Positions 22,442-36,195 are shown, numbered from the stretch's first letter. The stretch is 64,000 nt of DNA from Epiperipatus broadwayi (GCA_028023455.1 JAQFVV010012423.1:5872269-5936268); one strand, 5' to 3'. Numbers and translations: made by a program. Notes: generated from the letters alone by a model not told the origin.

Positions 22442-24493
22442 AACTTTATTTGTTGGTCAATTCTTTTTATCAATTTTTTTTACAAATCTTTATCAATTCT
22501 TTTCACCACTAATTATGTATAATCTATTAGTGATTAAAAACAGCTGAGCTAGTTGTGGATATTTAGGCATTGGGTTAGTGGCCATTGCTCAAAGCACGTT
22601 ATTTATTCATTCTTGGATAATTAACTGTCGCCCGTGTTTATACACAAACAAAAAAAAGTGCTTTGAATGTGGTGTTTAACTCAACAGCCAAGAAGAAGCT
22701 ATGTCCTGGAAATGTAATGCTAGTCATATATTTTATAGCTATTGTTTGGGCATACATACTCTCCAAGTATGTTCTTCTCTGCCTAAGAGGCTGGTGTTTC
22801 GAGGACCCATATTCAAACCTGGTATAATATATAGTGACTTTCTCTTAGGATCAACAACTAATCTAGACTCACATTTGGGGCTATAATCCACCTTTGTGTC
22901 CTTCTCTTTGAATGCTGGAATCATGTACACGAATCTGGCCACTCATTTCATGGCACCAAATCCGCCCTTTGTAACCTTCATTACCCAAATAATAAAGAAT
23001 ATAAACATAAAAAAACAAAAAAATGATAAACTAATGAGATGATTCCTTTATTGATCAAAACTAGCATGAAACTGTAGATCTAAAGAAGATCACAAGGCCA
23101 CAAGCCAGAAACTAGTTTGGGGATATTGGATGAGTAGGCATTAGATAGGGATTTTATGCACAAGCCTTCTGGCATCCATTGATTACTTTGTTTAGCACAG
23201 GTGGCAATACTGTATGAAGAGTTTTGCTCTGTTTATCACAAGGTGATTAATAAAGATAATAACTTCTTGTCAAACCAACTTTAAAATCCACACAAACAAA
23301 ATGTGATGAGCTAAATTGGATATTCAGCAAACCAATAAATAACCAATAATTATATCTCTGGAATTATTATGAAATTAAAATTATAAATGAAATAATAAGT
23401 AAATTAATGATGTAGATGACTAAATAGATGATGAAAAGAAGTAATAATTAAATAGTAGAATGAAATGATTCTAAGAATAAAGAAAAAAGAACGAAGATGT
23501 ATGAGAATAATGAATGATTAAGATGATGACAGAATAAGAGTTAATGAATAGTTAAGATGCTAAAAGAATAAAAGTTAATATCTGATTAATCAATTATGAT
23601 AATGAATTAATATCAAATGAAAATGAATAAATAAAAGAACAATCGAGATGAAATTGAAGAACAATGTTAATGATGGAGACTGGAATTTTAAACTATAAAC
23701 TAATATTGTATTAAATGGTATGAAGATAAGCTAAATAAAAAGAGGGATTTTAAGCTTGACACAACCAGAATATTTATCATAAAGTTAAAACAAGCTAAAC
23801 AATTTTATGACAAAAGAAGTAATTTATACCTTAAAGTTTGGTTGATTTTCATAAAACAGTGAAAGTAATCTAATTCAAGTCCAACTATCATAAATAACTA
23901 GCTATAAAATTTACTACAAATTCAAATTCTACTTTGAAACTTAACAACTAATTCTTTTCAGGGTTCAAACAACTCAAAGATTGTTATACAAGATACACTT
24001 GGATCAGTGAGAGAAATTTTACCACTACCCGAATATAATGCACCAAAACAGCTCTTAATATAAACTCAAATTAACAACTAGATTTAGCAGTTCCACAAAA
24101 ACTTTATTAATTCAATAAATATTATCAACTTTAAAATTTAAGAAATAGGAATAACTTTTTAATAATTAAACATAATAACTTACCAAATTCCTTTTCTCAA
24201 ATAATTATAAACAATGTGATCAAGATCAGTGAATAACTGTAGGTTAATACCATTTTGATCATTAAGTGATGATGCCTTAGAGGTACTCAAAAATTATCGG
24301 GCTTAACAAAATTATTACGATATACCAACATATAGTTAATTTTACTACATTGGTCAATGATGATTTCAATATATAATCCTCTGATATGTCAACAGCAATA
24401 ACAATAATAGTGTGTATGGTGATTAGCAATAAGACTACAGGCAACTAAATAAATTTTTAAACGCAACAAGCTTTATTTACAATATTTACAAAG
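22442..24493. other. AT-rich stretch, little recognised
   Basis: A slightly GC-richer patch at about 22690-22980 gives overlapping short frames on both strands without motifs. 23340-23700 is GAT/AAT-rich degenerate text. No RNA gene assigned. Confidence 0.45.
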
Positions 24494-24520
24494 TTATTTC
24501 AGACACATTGTCTGAAATAA
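24494..24520. repeat. Perfect 12-bp hairpin
   Basis: TTATTTCAGACA and TGTCTGAAATAA around a 3-nt CAT loop. Isolated; could be a structured RNA element or chance. Confidence 0.6.
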
Positions 24521-26300
24521 GGCCAATACATAAAACCAACTCCGGGATGGATAATAATGGTTATTCCCTATTATTTACACACATAGTAAATAAGACCAAC
24601 TAATACTGTGATATTTATAGTATCACTATTATGATTGACTAAGTTTCTATTATTCTTCTATCTTATAGAATAAAAGATTTAAACTTTATTGAAGCTAAAT
24701 TAACATTTAAATTATAAAAAAAAATGTATTCAGGTCTTTGTGATATACACAACTTTTTAAATCTAAAAACTTAAAGTTATGATTTAGTGTATTGAACTGT
24801 AACTATTTAATTTGTCAGAATATGATAAGGGCAATTATCATGTACAGCACAATTAATAATTTATTATCTTTTAATACAAAACGATTCATTATATTGATGT
24901 GGGGACAGACATCATGTCAAATGCACATATGGCACTAAACATTACCTATGTCCACAATAATTATTGAATATTTAATTGATCTTACCCATCCATTGTCGAA
25001 TCACTACCTGTTGAAGATAAATCCACATGGTCCATGTGCATTTCTTGCTCTTACACCTAGAAGTTCTATAATCATTAGTAGTTCTTGGTTTGGTTTGTCT
25101 ATAAACTGATAAAGATCCTACATCATAAAATACTATTCCAATTAGGCAAACACTATAGATAGACCAGTGTCCCTTAATCTAACTTTATCTTATTCTTGCT
25201 ATATGATTTTGAAATATGAAACTTCACCATATACGGTGGAAAACTAACTCCATAACCTCATGAGGGATCCAACAATAAAGGGAGGCTCTACAAAATAACA
25301 TGATAGTTGTATAATAATATGGCTAATTATAATATCTCTCCATAGGTATAACATGTGGGTTTGGTCTCATCATGGGAAAAATAGAATTTAAATCATGGAT
25401 ACCCTCTCTTTTAGGATTAATTATGCTAACTAAGCATTAATAATTACTCAGACTTGATCATACCATCCTCTCATGAAATCAACAATGGGTGATTCTTCAT
25501 CAGCCCACGCTCAATATTATTACTTATATTATTTTATTTGAGACCATTATATGTGGCACATACTTATCAGCTAAAAGCTGTCACAAGTCCTCAATACCAT
25601 AGCAAGATAAAATAACACTAACAATAAAAGTGGAAACATTCCATTTCCCAATGCAGAAACTATTAATATATTAATAGACAAACCAACATATATGTCAAAT
25701 GATCATTAATTATTTTAATATAACAATTATACTTTTGTTATAGCAAGAACTACACATGTAAACAATGAAGATCAACCTGCATTTATATTCAAAGTGGACA
25801 TGTTCATTCCTATGCAAAATCAAGAAATGAAAAAGGCTTAGATTATTTTTTTCTTTATATAAGAAAACAATTGGGTCATTATAGTATACCTTTGACAAAA
25901 TGTCTTTTTGTTCACCCCTTAATAATATACACTAAAATCTGTTTTAAAATACGAGAGGTAAATATCTCTCCCTCTCTCTCTAGATAAATGATATTTAATA
26001 TTATGTTTTCCCTTAATTGGGACAATAGCAAAAATACATATGGAATAAATGTATATATATTTTATACATCTTTACATCCGTTACTAAATATATTTTATAC
26101 TACAATAAATATATATATATATATAAATCCCCAAATGATACTTGATGTAAATATTATAACACTAAACATAGCAATCATAAAAAAAAAAATAATAATAAAC
26201 ATTTTCTCCCATTAGATTTTATCCTATTAGTCAAAGTTTATTTCATCCTTGTGAGCTAAAATTATAAGAACTGATATTATGACAAGTAAACATTCCCAAA
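24521..26300. other. AT-rich stretch, nothing recognised
   Basis: Stops in all frames, and short frames only (25710-25898 minus, 25988-26215 plus) with biased AT-rich residues. No structured repeat noted. Confidence 0.5.
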
Positions 26301-26326
26301 TAAAAAAAAAAAAAAAAAAAAAAAAA

Positions 26327-26358
<32 letters not shown>
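26301..26358. repeat. A28-type homopolymer followed by (TA)n
   Basis: A run of about 28 A passes into about 14 TA units. Could be the tail of a retroposed sequence, but no body is recognisable upstream. Confidence 0.85.
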
Positions 26359-26361
<3 letters not shown>

Positions 26362-28212
26362 TATCCTGTTCGATGCCAACATAACAAGGCAATATTCAAA
26401 CGTTTTCAAGTGTAGCATAATTAAAATCGGTTTATCCACATTTTAATCTAGATAATTTTCCTTAATAACTTTATAGGTTATTATGATCTTCAAAACAAAC
26501 TTTTTAGATACATCTATTGATTTATTTCATGTCAACTTCATAAGACAAGATTTAAATGTTTTCAAGTGTAGCATAATCAAAATCGGTTTATTCCACATTT
26601 TAATCTAGATAATTTTTCTTAAAAATGACTTTAGAGTTTCATTACAATTAACATATTCAATTTTTAAAAATTATTTATTGATTTTGTTCTTTCCTCCGCG
26701 GTAATATTTGTAACAACTTTAAGTAATTTGGACATTTTTCAAACATTTTTTAAAATCTTATTTATACACGTTGCACAATAAAAATTTAAAAGTAAATATT
26801 GATTTTATTACCATTTCCATTGGCAAAGTAATAACTGTTTAGCAATACTAAGAATTTATCCAATTATAAATATGATATCCTTAGCATTTTAATTAATCTG
26901 TAATTTTCCATTTCTATCATTACACAAATTGGTGCTAAAGAAAAATTAACAGATGAGTTTTATTTCTTAAGAAAGAATAGAGAATAAAACCACGCAATTA
27001 TCTTTTAACTTTATTAAAAGTTAGATGAATCAAAAATGACTTTTTTGATTTGTTTATTTTATCTTTTGACATTTTTCTTCAAAATTATTTCGAATTATTT
27101 TATTGAAATTATCATTTATAAGTAAGCGCATTCTTCTACTTAATAATAAGTGCGCGAAAACAAACATTTTTGTCAGCTCTTTTTTTTTAATGTAAATAAT
27201 TTGTGTATCATTTTTAAATCTGAGAATTTAAAAATATGAACAAAATAAAAGCAAAAGCTTACTTTTTCTTGAATTGTTCTGGGTTTGAAGTAATTTTTTT
27301 TAAGTAAATATTTATCCACATGGTTCCTATTTCTCCTTTATAGTATGACTTTCAGGAACTATCAATTGACGGAAAAACAGTGTTGAAATGTGATAGCAAG
27401 GCTTTAAGATTTTCTATTCAATCATTTTAAAATAACAATATATTATAATCCCATTCAATTAGATTCCAAATTTTTCTGATTTTTCAGCTTTTTTTTTCTT
27501 ATTTTATAAGATTAGAGTTGAAGTCGGTTGATTCTTATTCTCTTTTTCTTAATCACCCCCCCCTACAACTAATATATAGCTTGTATTACAAAGCATTGTG
27601 GTAACAAATGGACCAATAATCTAAGTGTGAATATCATTAATATTGCTCCACCTGACTTCATTTTTAATAACTCCTCATAAGGTGCAAGACCATTTTTAAT
27701 CCACTACAAAAAAAATATGCTTAAGAATTAACTATAACAATTCATTTTACAAGATTTACAAATTTAATTAATTAATTTATTTATTTATTTCACTTGTTAT
27801 TCAACAATAATAAAATAGCAATATATTTATCTCCCAATTAATAACAATACTTTTAAATTGTTATTTTATCCCTAATTAATGCCTACACTGGGTTTGAAAT
27901 CTCATCTCCATTCAAGCAGATTTCCTAGTGCATCCAGATCAGTCTTTATTGAAAGCCACTTGTTAGGATTTTAATGCCAAATATATCATATTTAAAATTT
28001 TGGAGTATTTAATACAGGGACCTGAATAAAAGGTCACAATATATATATATATATATATTAAGCCAGTTCGTGCTAATCTTTTTACTTATTGTTGACATCA
28101 TCTTTGGCTATGCATTAACATAAACAATCTATTAAAACAAAATTGTAAGAAAAGATAAGAAAATAAACATGAGGGTTTTTTTTTACTTTAATATTACATA
28201 CATTATTTTTTA
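26359..28212. other. AT-rich stretch, nothing recognised
   Basis: A short imperfect duplication, CAAACGTTTTCAAGTGTAGC (26398) and AAATGTTTTCAAGTGTAGC (26552), both followed by ATAATnAAAATCGGTTTAT, suggests a ~154-bp tandem duplication at 26390-26620. Otherwise featureless. Confidence 0.5.
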
Positions 28213-28438
28213 ATTAAGTTCATTCATCCGATCTATTGTATGTCATGATATCCATTTGACCAGTTATGTTTAACTTTTGTTTTAATGTTTATTTATATTT
28301 GGTTTTAAAATTTCATTTTTTTTTTGATTAAGTTCTTTCATCCGATCTATTGTATGTCATAATATCCATTTGACTGGTTAGGTTTAACTTTTGTTTTAAT
28401 GTTTATTTATATTTGGTTTTAAATTTTAGGTTGTGATA
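28213..28438 (+). repeat. Two-copy tandem repeat, period 114 bp
   Basis: TTCATCCGATCTATTGTATG occurs at about 28222 and 28336, and the flanking text matches nearly base for base for about 110 bp each side, ending with TTATATTTGGTTTTAAA in both. Noncoding. Confidence 0.9.
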
Positions 28439-28666
28439 ATTGGTTTGTTAGTTTATGTGTTCCAACATTACCGAATTCTATCACTTAATAATTAACATTA
28501 ATATCATGGGCTTGAATTGTTATTGGGCCTTATGGGATGTGTACTGGTTATTGGAGGGCTGTTGGAGGCATACATCACAATATATACATATAATATTATA
28601 TTTAAGTTTTCACAGTTATATGATGTAAACAAGGTATTTTGGATTTAAATCATAAATTATTTTGTA

Positions 28667-29222
28667 TCATCTTTCTAATGTTTTGATGAATAAACACCTG
28701 CTATTGTCAAGATCAAATTTTTAAAGAAAAACCATTAGATGTTAAGTAGTAACAAGATTGAATGTGAGGTAAAAAATCAGATTGAGAAGAAAATAATTGA
28801 GTATTCAGAATATGTGGATTAACAAAATGTTTACTTTTTTGTTTCACCATTATTTGATTTCAAGCTTATATTAGAAGAAAGAGATAAAATAAGTGATTTC
28901 CACAAGGCTGGATATGTTTTTGTTTTTTTATATGTCAAAGCATTGACCAGGAAGTGAACCCAGGCCAGTTGGTTGGAAGGCAGCTATGCTAACCATTAGG
29001 CTACCAACACTTGACAACACTGCAATATGTTATGCTTTATTAATACTATTTAAACCAGTTGCTCTTTTTAATATCAACATATTCTGAATATGCATCTACT
29101 TAACACTCATTCTCATTCATTACCTCACTCTCAATCTTATTACTACTTGAGATCTAACAGATTTTCTTTAAAAACTTGACCACAACACTGACGGATGTTA
29201 TTTTGCCAAAACATTGAGAAGT
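28667..29222. mobile_element. Inverted-repeat element with tRNA-like centre
   Basis: The arms at about 28667-28822 and 29071-29222 are imperfect inverted copies: shared TTTTTAAAGAAAA, TTAGATnTnAAGTAGTAA, AAGATTGA, GTGAGGTAA and TATTCAGAATATG. Between them, on the minus strand, lies a tRNA-like segment. Fits a ~555-bp non-autonomous element, or a SINE captured in a foldback. Confidence 0.7.
28937..29008 (-). repeat. tRNA-like Pol III segment
   Basis: On the minus strand, GGTAGCCTAATGGTTAGCAT (A box, about 28986-29004) is followed by GGGTTCACTTCC (B box, 28950-28961), at tRNA spacing. The T stem does not pair properly, so a tRNA-derived SINE head or tRNA pseudogene is more likely than a working tRNA. 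Confidence 0.6.
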
Positions 29223-29779
29223 AATATAAAATAATGCATGGTTTAATGCAAAAAATACTTTGTTTATATATATATACAACTTCAATGTAACCAACAAAAT
29301 TTATATAGCTATATTTTTTTATAAATTATGAATTTTTATTATCTATGTATGTATTATTAATTTACTGTTTTTAATTGATATTTTTTAAAATTTAGTTAGT
29401 TCCTTAAATTCTGAAAATTTAACAATCAGTGTATACTTGTATACACTTTTTTTTTAAGTTATAAAGAATATGATACTACAAATAAAAGTTTATATTATAT
29501 GATATATGTTTAATTGTGCTAAGCAGAGATCAGGACTTTACATTATGTATGTTTATGTCCTAACAAGAAGATTTAATGAATATAAATCTATCCAAAGTGC
29601 CGAAGATCTACATGAGTTTATAAAAAGAACATTTTACATGAACTAATATATATTATAAAAAGATTTTTATAATAGCTAATAATTACATACAATAATGTTG
29701 ATAGCTTGACTAACATATTACTAAAATCATATCAATCAGAGTGAATACTTTGTCTACGTTCTTTATTTTAGCTAGTTTG
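29223..29779. other. AT-rich stretch, nothing recognised
   Basis: No frame, repeat or structure worth calling; may include the degraded 3' UTR of the adjoining minus-strand LINE fragment. Confidence 0.45.
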
Positions 29780-30620
29780 TTATGGAAAAGTGAGTGAAGC
29801 TTTTGAGATGTTGAACTAAATCAAAAATTAGCTCCTTAAAAACCATAGATTAAAAAGTATATTAGGGAAAATCTCTCTACTATATATTATTGCTTATTAA
29901 ATCAGTGAGAGATGGGATATGAGATGTTTGTAATACTGGACAATTATTAAAGAAGTGTGGCATAGTTTCTTCTTTCTTGTGATAGAGAATATATTTAGTA
30001 TATTTATAAGAACTCATATTTTAATTAGAAAAACATTAGTAGGAAAAGCTTCAAGATTAATTTTAATTAAACAAGCTGAACATTTTGACTCCAAATATCA
30101 ACATTAAAATCTTTGAATTATTTGTTTATTAGTAAAAAAAAAATTTAAGTCTAGATTGTGCTGGGTTAATTAGATCTTTTTATGTACTATTACATATGTG
30201 TATCAATATTTAATTTTTGTTGCAAATAATTTTTGATCTGGTTTAGTGTATTTAGGTATGGAAGTAAATAATTGTTTGGCTTTTTGATTGATGGTGTTGT
30301 ATCTGATGAATTAATCAATTCAAAGCATAACACCCCAGGATAAATGTTTATGAACCGAGTGATCTTATTTATTGATTTTTGAAGATAGTATATTAAGATG
30401 CATTGTAATGAGAGCCCATTGTCTTGGGCATGTTTTTCCATTAATTTAGAACTAAGTGGTACCATTTTCTTGTTCCTGATCAAATTGTGCATAGTAAATT
30501 TAGAATAGTGTACTGATAGGCATATAAAGAAAGTTTTGGAGAAGATTAAAATAATGATGAGAGATAAGTTTGCGCATATGAATTATTATGCTTTAGATAC
30601 TAAGTTCTGTTTTCTATAGA
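29780..30620 (-). pseudogene. L1/Tx1-like LINE ORF2 C-terminal fragment
   Basis: The minus-strand frame 30492-30190 aligns by eye with the plus-strand LINE at 12200-12500. NGLSLQCILIYYLQKSIN corresponds to NGLGLHTINVFYTQKSVN, followed by comparable YPGVLCFELINSSD and FPDLECVISIIPTD. Upstream (30493-30620) NLSLIIILIFSKTFFI matches the broken block before it. Downstream at about 29960-29880 another frame reads KKEETMPHFFNNCPVLQTS, the counterpart of the His/Cys knuckle region, with its first Cys pair lost. Only the 3' part of an element is present (5' truncation is usual for LINEs). Confidence 0.78.
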
Positions 30621-32879
30621 AGTGAAAAGTTTACTTTGAATTTTAGACATCATAGAATTTGAAAAAAAATAAATGGGGAATCTTCACAATTTATGTGGTG
30701 AGGTAGTGAACGAAAAGATTACTTTATTATCTGAGAGAATGTTCCAGGAAGAGGAATTTTCTTTGTTGAATTCAAGACAGCATTTTTCTGTATAATTGTT
30801 TATAATGTCAATTGGTATATATACAGTATATATATATATGATTGATTGATTTATAAAAGAGTTATTTATACATTCTTGATAGTTTATTTGGAATGCTTGA
30901 AAATAACAGGTTAACCGTAAATCTCAAAAAGTGAGATTAGGGATATCCTGTGTTATAGAGTGATATGGAGAAAAACTGAAAAGTTTGTCCATTTAATGTA
31001 TGTGAATTTGTCTGTAGTTAAATAAATATGCTAATATGCAGAAAATAGAAGTAGATAAATTACATCCCTTAAGAATTTGTAGAAATAAGAACTGAATCAA
31101 AAGCTACAAGTGATATTAAGTTGCACGCAATAGGTTCTGATTTTATATATATGCAGACAAAAATCAAACAAGGTTTTACTATTAAATCAATTTGAAAATT
31201 AGATAGTTCACACAAAATGCAAAAATATCATTACACCCACATGTATATGTGAATATAAATGAGTTATATGATATGACGATAATGAGAAATTTTGAATAAG
31301 ATAAATTAGATACCCGAAAAATAGTTTAAAATGTAAATTAATTACATTTTATTTCTTACCAAAGTAAATGTATAATTATTTCAAAGTATATACTGAAATA
31401 TATATATATATAATGACATTTTCAATTAATGTAAAAGGAACTAAAGGTAGAAATAACATTTCCACTTGCTCTGCCTACGACTGAGATCTATTCGTATCCG
31501 TATTCTTTTCGAGAGACTTAGAATTTTTCTTCCAGATAGTTGGCAATAATCAATTCAATTAATAATTTATTAATAGTCAGTAAATATGTATCTAATTATT
31601 CTTAGTCGGATAATAAAATAAAACAAGAATGGAAAATCATTCAATTAGTCTTTTTCTCTTTAAAGGAGAGGTTTGTTTCATATAGCTGGTTATTTATATA
31701 TAAGTCTAGTATCTTACTTAAGAGTTAGTACACAAATTATTGAAATATTTAGCTAAGGTTAGAATATTAAAACTTTCTTTAAATGAAGATGACAGATTTT
31801 AAACTAAAATGTATTAAAAAGGTTACGATTTTGACTGTTGATCAACATTCTTATTATCAAAACACACATCATAGGACTTAATACTATATAATTAATTATC
31901 TTTACTTTCTACTACGCCTAGAATCCTTTAGCCAATAACATTTTTTATAGTATTCATTCTTTTAAAAGAAGTATTGATAAATGTTAAACAACAATAGTAA
32001 TGTGACGCAACATCTTGTTAGCCCTCAAACTTTTAAAAGATAAAAAAAAAAACAGTTTGCCTTGAAGCTACTTTTGGAGATACGTTGTCAAAGATTTTAG
32101 AAAACTGTTAGTCGTCTTACATATAAGATGCACTGAGAATTGTTTGAAAATTTAGAGCATTCAACAGCTGCCACATTCATTCAGAAACAAGTTGTTTACA
32201 AACAACTACGTAGTCCATGAATTAAAATTTGGTGGTTTTTTTTTTTCGGTTTCACGTCAGAAAAATGTAGCATAAAAGAATAAATGGTTTTAAAAGATAT
32301 CACGCAGAGAAAAGCCGGTTGCTGGTAATAAATTATACATTCCTTAGAAATATGTGGGTAATTCTCGTGAAAGGTATATTTAACTTGGAGTAAACAATTT
32401 ATCGGTAAAATTATTATAAATATCCACACACAGAGATATATACGCAACACATAATAAGTATTAAGTATAATATATTAGCTCACAAAAGTCTCATGGTTTA
32501 TAATTTATTGGGAATTAGTCAATGTGAAATATATTTATTTAAAAATAAATGTACAGTACAAAGTAGCTTAAAAATATAGAAATAACAATGTATTAATATT
32601 TAAAAAGGGAACTGTTTGAGTTTAAAGTATAATTCTATAAGCTATGCCGCATTAAAAAAAAAAGGCCTTAAGATTTCCGAAAGATATTAACCAATATCAT
32701 TTTTTTACTCGTTGTTTAAAAATAATTCTGACACTCATTCTTATTCAAGACTGATATATATTATATAAATAGGAATGTTAACCAGTATATGCAAAAAGTA
32801 ATTTAAAAATAATATATAGTTATTGTTAACTGATGTTTCCATATGTATATCTATATACATTAAGACACAAATGTTTTTA
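30621..32879. other. AT-rich stretch, nothing recognised
   Basis: 30621-31000 may hold further decayed LINE ORF2 on the minus strand, but I cannot support it residue by residue. The rest is stop-filled, with short TA runs (30822-30840, 31400-31413). Confidence 0.4.
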
Positions 32880-33640
32880 AGTAATCAGAATAGCGAATGG
32901 TCTGCAACAACTCTATCTCTACAGTTCGCTAATGTTCAATTCCCTCGATGTTCATTCAGGCTGGCTGATACAAAAACGGTTCACAATGGGCTAGGTTTAC
33001 GCATACTTTGGCCCCAGTCCAGTTTAGCTACACACGGACGCTTCGTAGTAAAGCACTGTGACTGACCTTAAGCTCCTTACAGCTTCCATCTCTGCAACAG
33101 TCTACCAGTAACTCTATTTGAAAACCACTGGAAATCAACTCTTTATTCAGCTGCTATCCAGAGAGTTTCCTCAGGCTATGGTCTCCCGTTCTCTGTGGGC
33201 TCTTTCCAGCTATACCCATGAACTACATATCCATTGAAAGCTGGACCTTAACCACAAGCACTGATGCTAAATATCTCCTGCTGGAATTGAACAGACATCT
33301 ACTAGAGATTCACTCAAATACTGCCCCAAATACTCAAATATTGCCGACTCAAATACTGCTCATGTAGTTGTTACTCAAATACTGCCCTCATGTAGTTGTT
33401 AACAGTCTTTTTATAGCTTTCTGATAACTGCAGCAATTAATCACATTGTCCAATAAGGTAACGTCTTTTATCTAGAAATATTTGCAATCAGCAAATATCT
33501 CTTAGAATTATCGTCTGCCATTACATTAATGTGTTAATTAAATTCCTCAGTTATCAGTGTGCAATCTAAAAACAACCGCTCGAATAAATATTAGTTTTTC
33601 TGGAGTGCACAAACTTGCATTCAATTTTTTCAAAATACAA
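32880..33640 (+). repeat. Dispersed repeat family (possible solo LTR), copy 1
   Basis: GC-richer than its surroundings and related to 45361-45905. Shared landmarks in order are CTTTGGCCC, TTTAGCT, CTTCCATnTCTGCAAC, AGAAATATTTGCAAT(C/T)AGCAAATAT, and TTTTTCTGGAnT near the end. An 80-codon frame at 32823-33065 overlaps the start and has no motif. Solo LTR is a guess from length, composition and dispersal. Confidence 0.55.
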
Positions 33641-35169
33641 CATTAACATTTTGTAAAAATAAATTAGGTTATGAAAACATTATATATAGATTAACTGAAA
33701 GCACATACTCATATATATATAATTTTTATATTTATGGCATTAAATAACTATAGTAAATTTTTAATGGCTTATATATATATATATTGAGATAGTATATCCC
33801 ATTTGCTACAGGTCTATACTTCTGAATACCCAAAAATTGTATTTGTTTTTTTTTAAATCAATTTTACTAGAAGAGAAGATATTTTCAGCAAACATTATAT
33901 CTAAAATCATAAGCTATTTTAAATATTAATTTAATTAATATTATTTTAGCTAATCAATAATTAAAACTTAAAGGTTAGAGTTATAAATTAAATAGTTTAA
34001 TTAAAAAATATTGGTGAAAAAATCCTACTGAGAAATAAGAAATTTTTCTTTTCTCCATTTTTACACTTTTATTATTTAAAATTTGATAAAAATATTACAT
34101 ATGATATAATTTGAATAAATATAAGAAGTTTCATTTTAAAATTATTTTATGAAGGCATGTTGTTAATTGCAAAAAAAAAAAAAGATTATTTTTAGTTTTT
34201 GTCATAATTAAAATGCCTACAACTTTGAAAAGGCAACTTGGAATGTAGTCAGGTAGTTCTCTCTTTTTTTAATTGACATAAATAAGAATAATCTTGTTTT
34301 CTTTCTTTCTTTCTTTCTTGGTTGATATTTTTGGAAAAAAAAAGTCTGGTAATTTTTTCACAATACATGGCTAATTTCATTGCTTCATTCTAAAGAATGG
34401 ATAGAGATCAAATGGACAATTTCAATTTATCCAATCCCTTAGTAAAATTCTAAAACAATATTTTCAAGGTAATCCTTTGCTGCTGTAAGCATATATGATT
34501 GTATCAATGTTAATATCGTTATTTTAAAAATATTACAGACCTGAAAATAGAATGTTATCAAGATAGGCTGCTAATGTATATTGTTTTTACTTACATTTTT
34601 TTATTAATTCACTGATGAAAAACAAGACTTGCATTAAGTAAATAATAATATTAAATTGAAAGCATGATTTAATATTATTATATTGGACAAACTTAAAGTA
34701 TAAATATACAGGTTATTAATTAAGTAAATAAATAAAAATAAACACAACTTATAAATATATCATTTTTATTGAATATTTAAAATGAAATGCCACAGTTATA
34801 TTTTCTACAACTTTTTATTCATGATATATAATCATTATCAGTTCTTGAATAATATTTAAGTTTCTAATTTATTATGTCCATATTTTTTATTGATGAAAAA
34901 ATATTTCAAAATGTTTTATTTATGGATTTGAAATAAAAAATAAATGTTACAAAATATTATTTTTATCAGATTAAATATAATAAATATCTCAAAGTAGCAA
35001 ACTATAATAATAAAATTCAAGGTAAATAAATAAAAAGATATCTTAATATTTGTATATTTAATAATTATAAGTATTGATATAATTAAGATGCCTATACTGA
35101 CTAGAAATTATTTGATTTATTTATGTAAATAAGTCAATTATTTTATATAGTGTGATGTTTTTTATAAAC
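33641..35169. other. AT-rich stretch, nothing recognised
   Basis: A short (CTTT)5 microsatellite at about 34298-34319 and several TA runs. No frames or larger repeats. Confidence 0.5.
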
Positions 35170-35241
35170 AATAATATTTAAACAGCATTAAACTGTTGCA
35201 CATGGGCATATGCAACAGTTTAATGCTGATTAAATATTATT
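35170..35241. repeat. 34-bp-stem palindrome
   Basis: Arms 35170-35203 and 35208-35241 are inverted copies with about three mismatches (core CAGCATTAAACTGTTGCA and its complement). Transcribed, it would make a microRNA-precursor-like hairpin; as DNA it could be a tiny foldback element. Confidence 0.8.
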
Positions 35242-36195
35242 GATTTATTTATGAAAATTGTATGATGTTGCATGCATTGATAAATTTAAAGTATTAATAG
35301 GTTAGGGATACTTAGTTTGTGATATAATACTGATTTCATGTGTGTCCTATGAAGCTTATTGTGTTTATTAACTTTAAATATTTTGGTAAGGGTATAGGTT
35401 AAATTACTTAATAGTTTTAAATAAGCTTATCTTGATGGTGAACTAGTATATATATATTTTAATATTCAGCAATATTAAATATTGTAGTTTTCTTTTTGAA
35501 ATAGAAAAAAAAAAACAAAGAAATAAAAGAACTAAACCAATGAAGAAAGAAAATGTAATTAATTTCCGTAATGAAATAAAAAAGAGGGAAATAGAATCGA
35601 AAAGATTCTTATCTTTTACCCTCCAAAGCTGATATTTTGGAAAAATAGAAATATTTAAATGTAGAAATATTGAAATCATATGTTTGGTTTAAAATAAACG
35701 TAAGAAAGGAAATATGAATGAAATAGGAACTAAAAAATGATTTCTAAGAAAAAAGTAAAAATTTGAGGAGTTTAAATGAGATTAAAATAGAATTTAAAAC
35801 ATGACAAAAGATAAAGATCTATTCCATAAAAGTACACATTTTGACGAAAAAATGAAATGCATGTGTGAAAGTATGTATAGAATATGTATAAAGACAGCAA
35901 TGTTTAATGCATGTCAAATGAAAATAATTTTATTAAAAATTTATTTTATTAAAAGGAAAATAAAATAAATAAGAAATAAATGTAAAATATTGCTACGAAA
36001 TTGTATGAAAAGGTAAATTTGTATAAGTTGTTGAAGGCATCATAAAGTGAAAAGTGTGAAAGAAAAGCAACAAACAAAAAAAATCAAGATAGTGAAAGAA
36101 TTTGAAAAATACATTAAAGAATTAATTCTAAAAAAGACAGTTCACAGCTCTGATAATAAGGAGATTAGAATAGAGTAGAAAGCAGACATGAAAAT
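35242..36195. other. AT-rich stretch, nothing recognised
   Basis: No motif in the 78-codon minus-strand frame at 35443-35679; A-rich text follows it. Confidence 0.5.

Noticed and set aside
22690-22990. Possible tRNA-like sequence (ATTCAAACCTGG near 22811)
   Set aside because: B-box-like text is present, but no A box at the right spacing and no cloverleaf pairing.
28213-28438. CRISPR-like array
   Set aside because: Only two adjacent 114-bp units without spacers; plain tandem duplication in a eukaryotic genome.
30190-30492. Stand-alone 100-codon minus-strand gene
   Set aside because: It aligns with the ORF2 tail of the LINE at 12.2-12.5 kb and continues in other frames both sides, so it is a LINE fragment.
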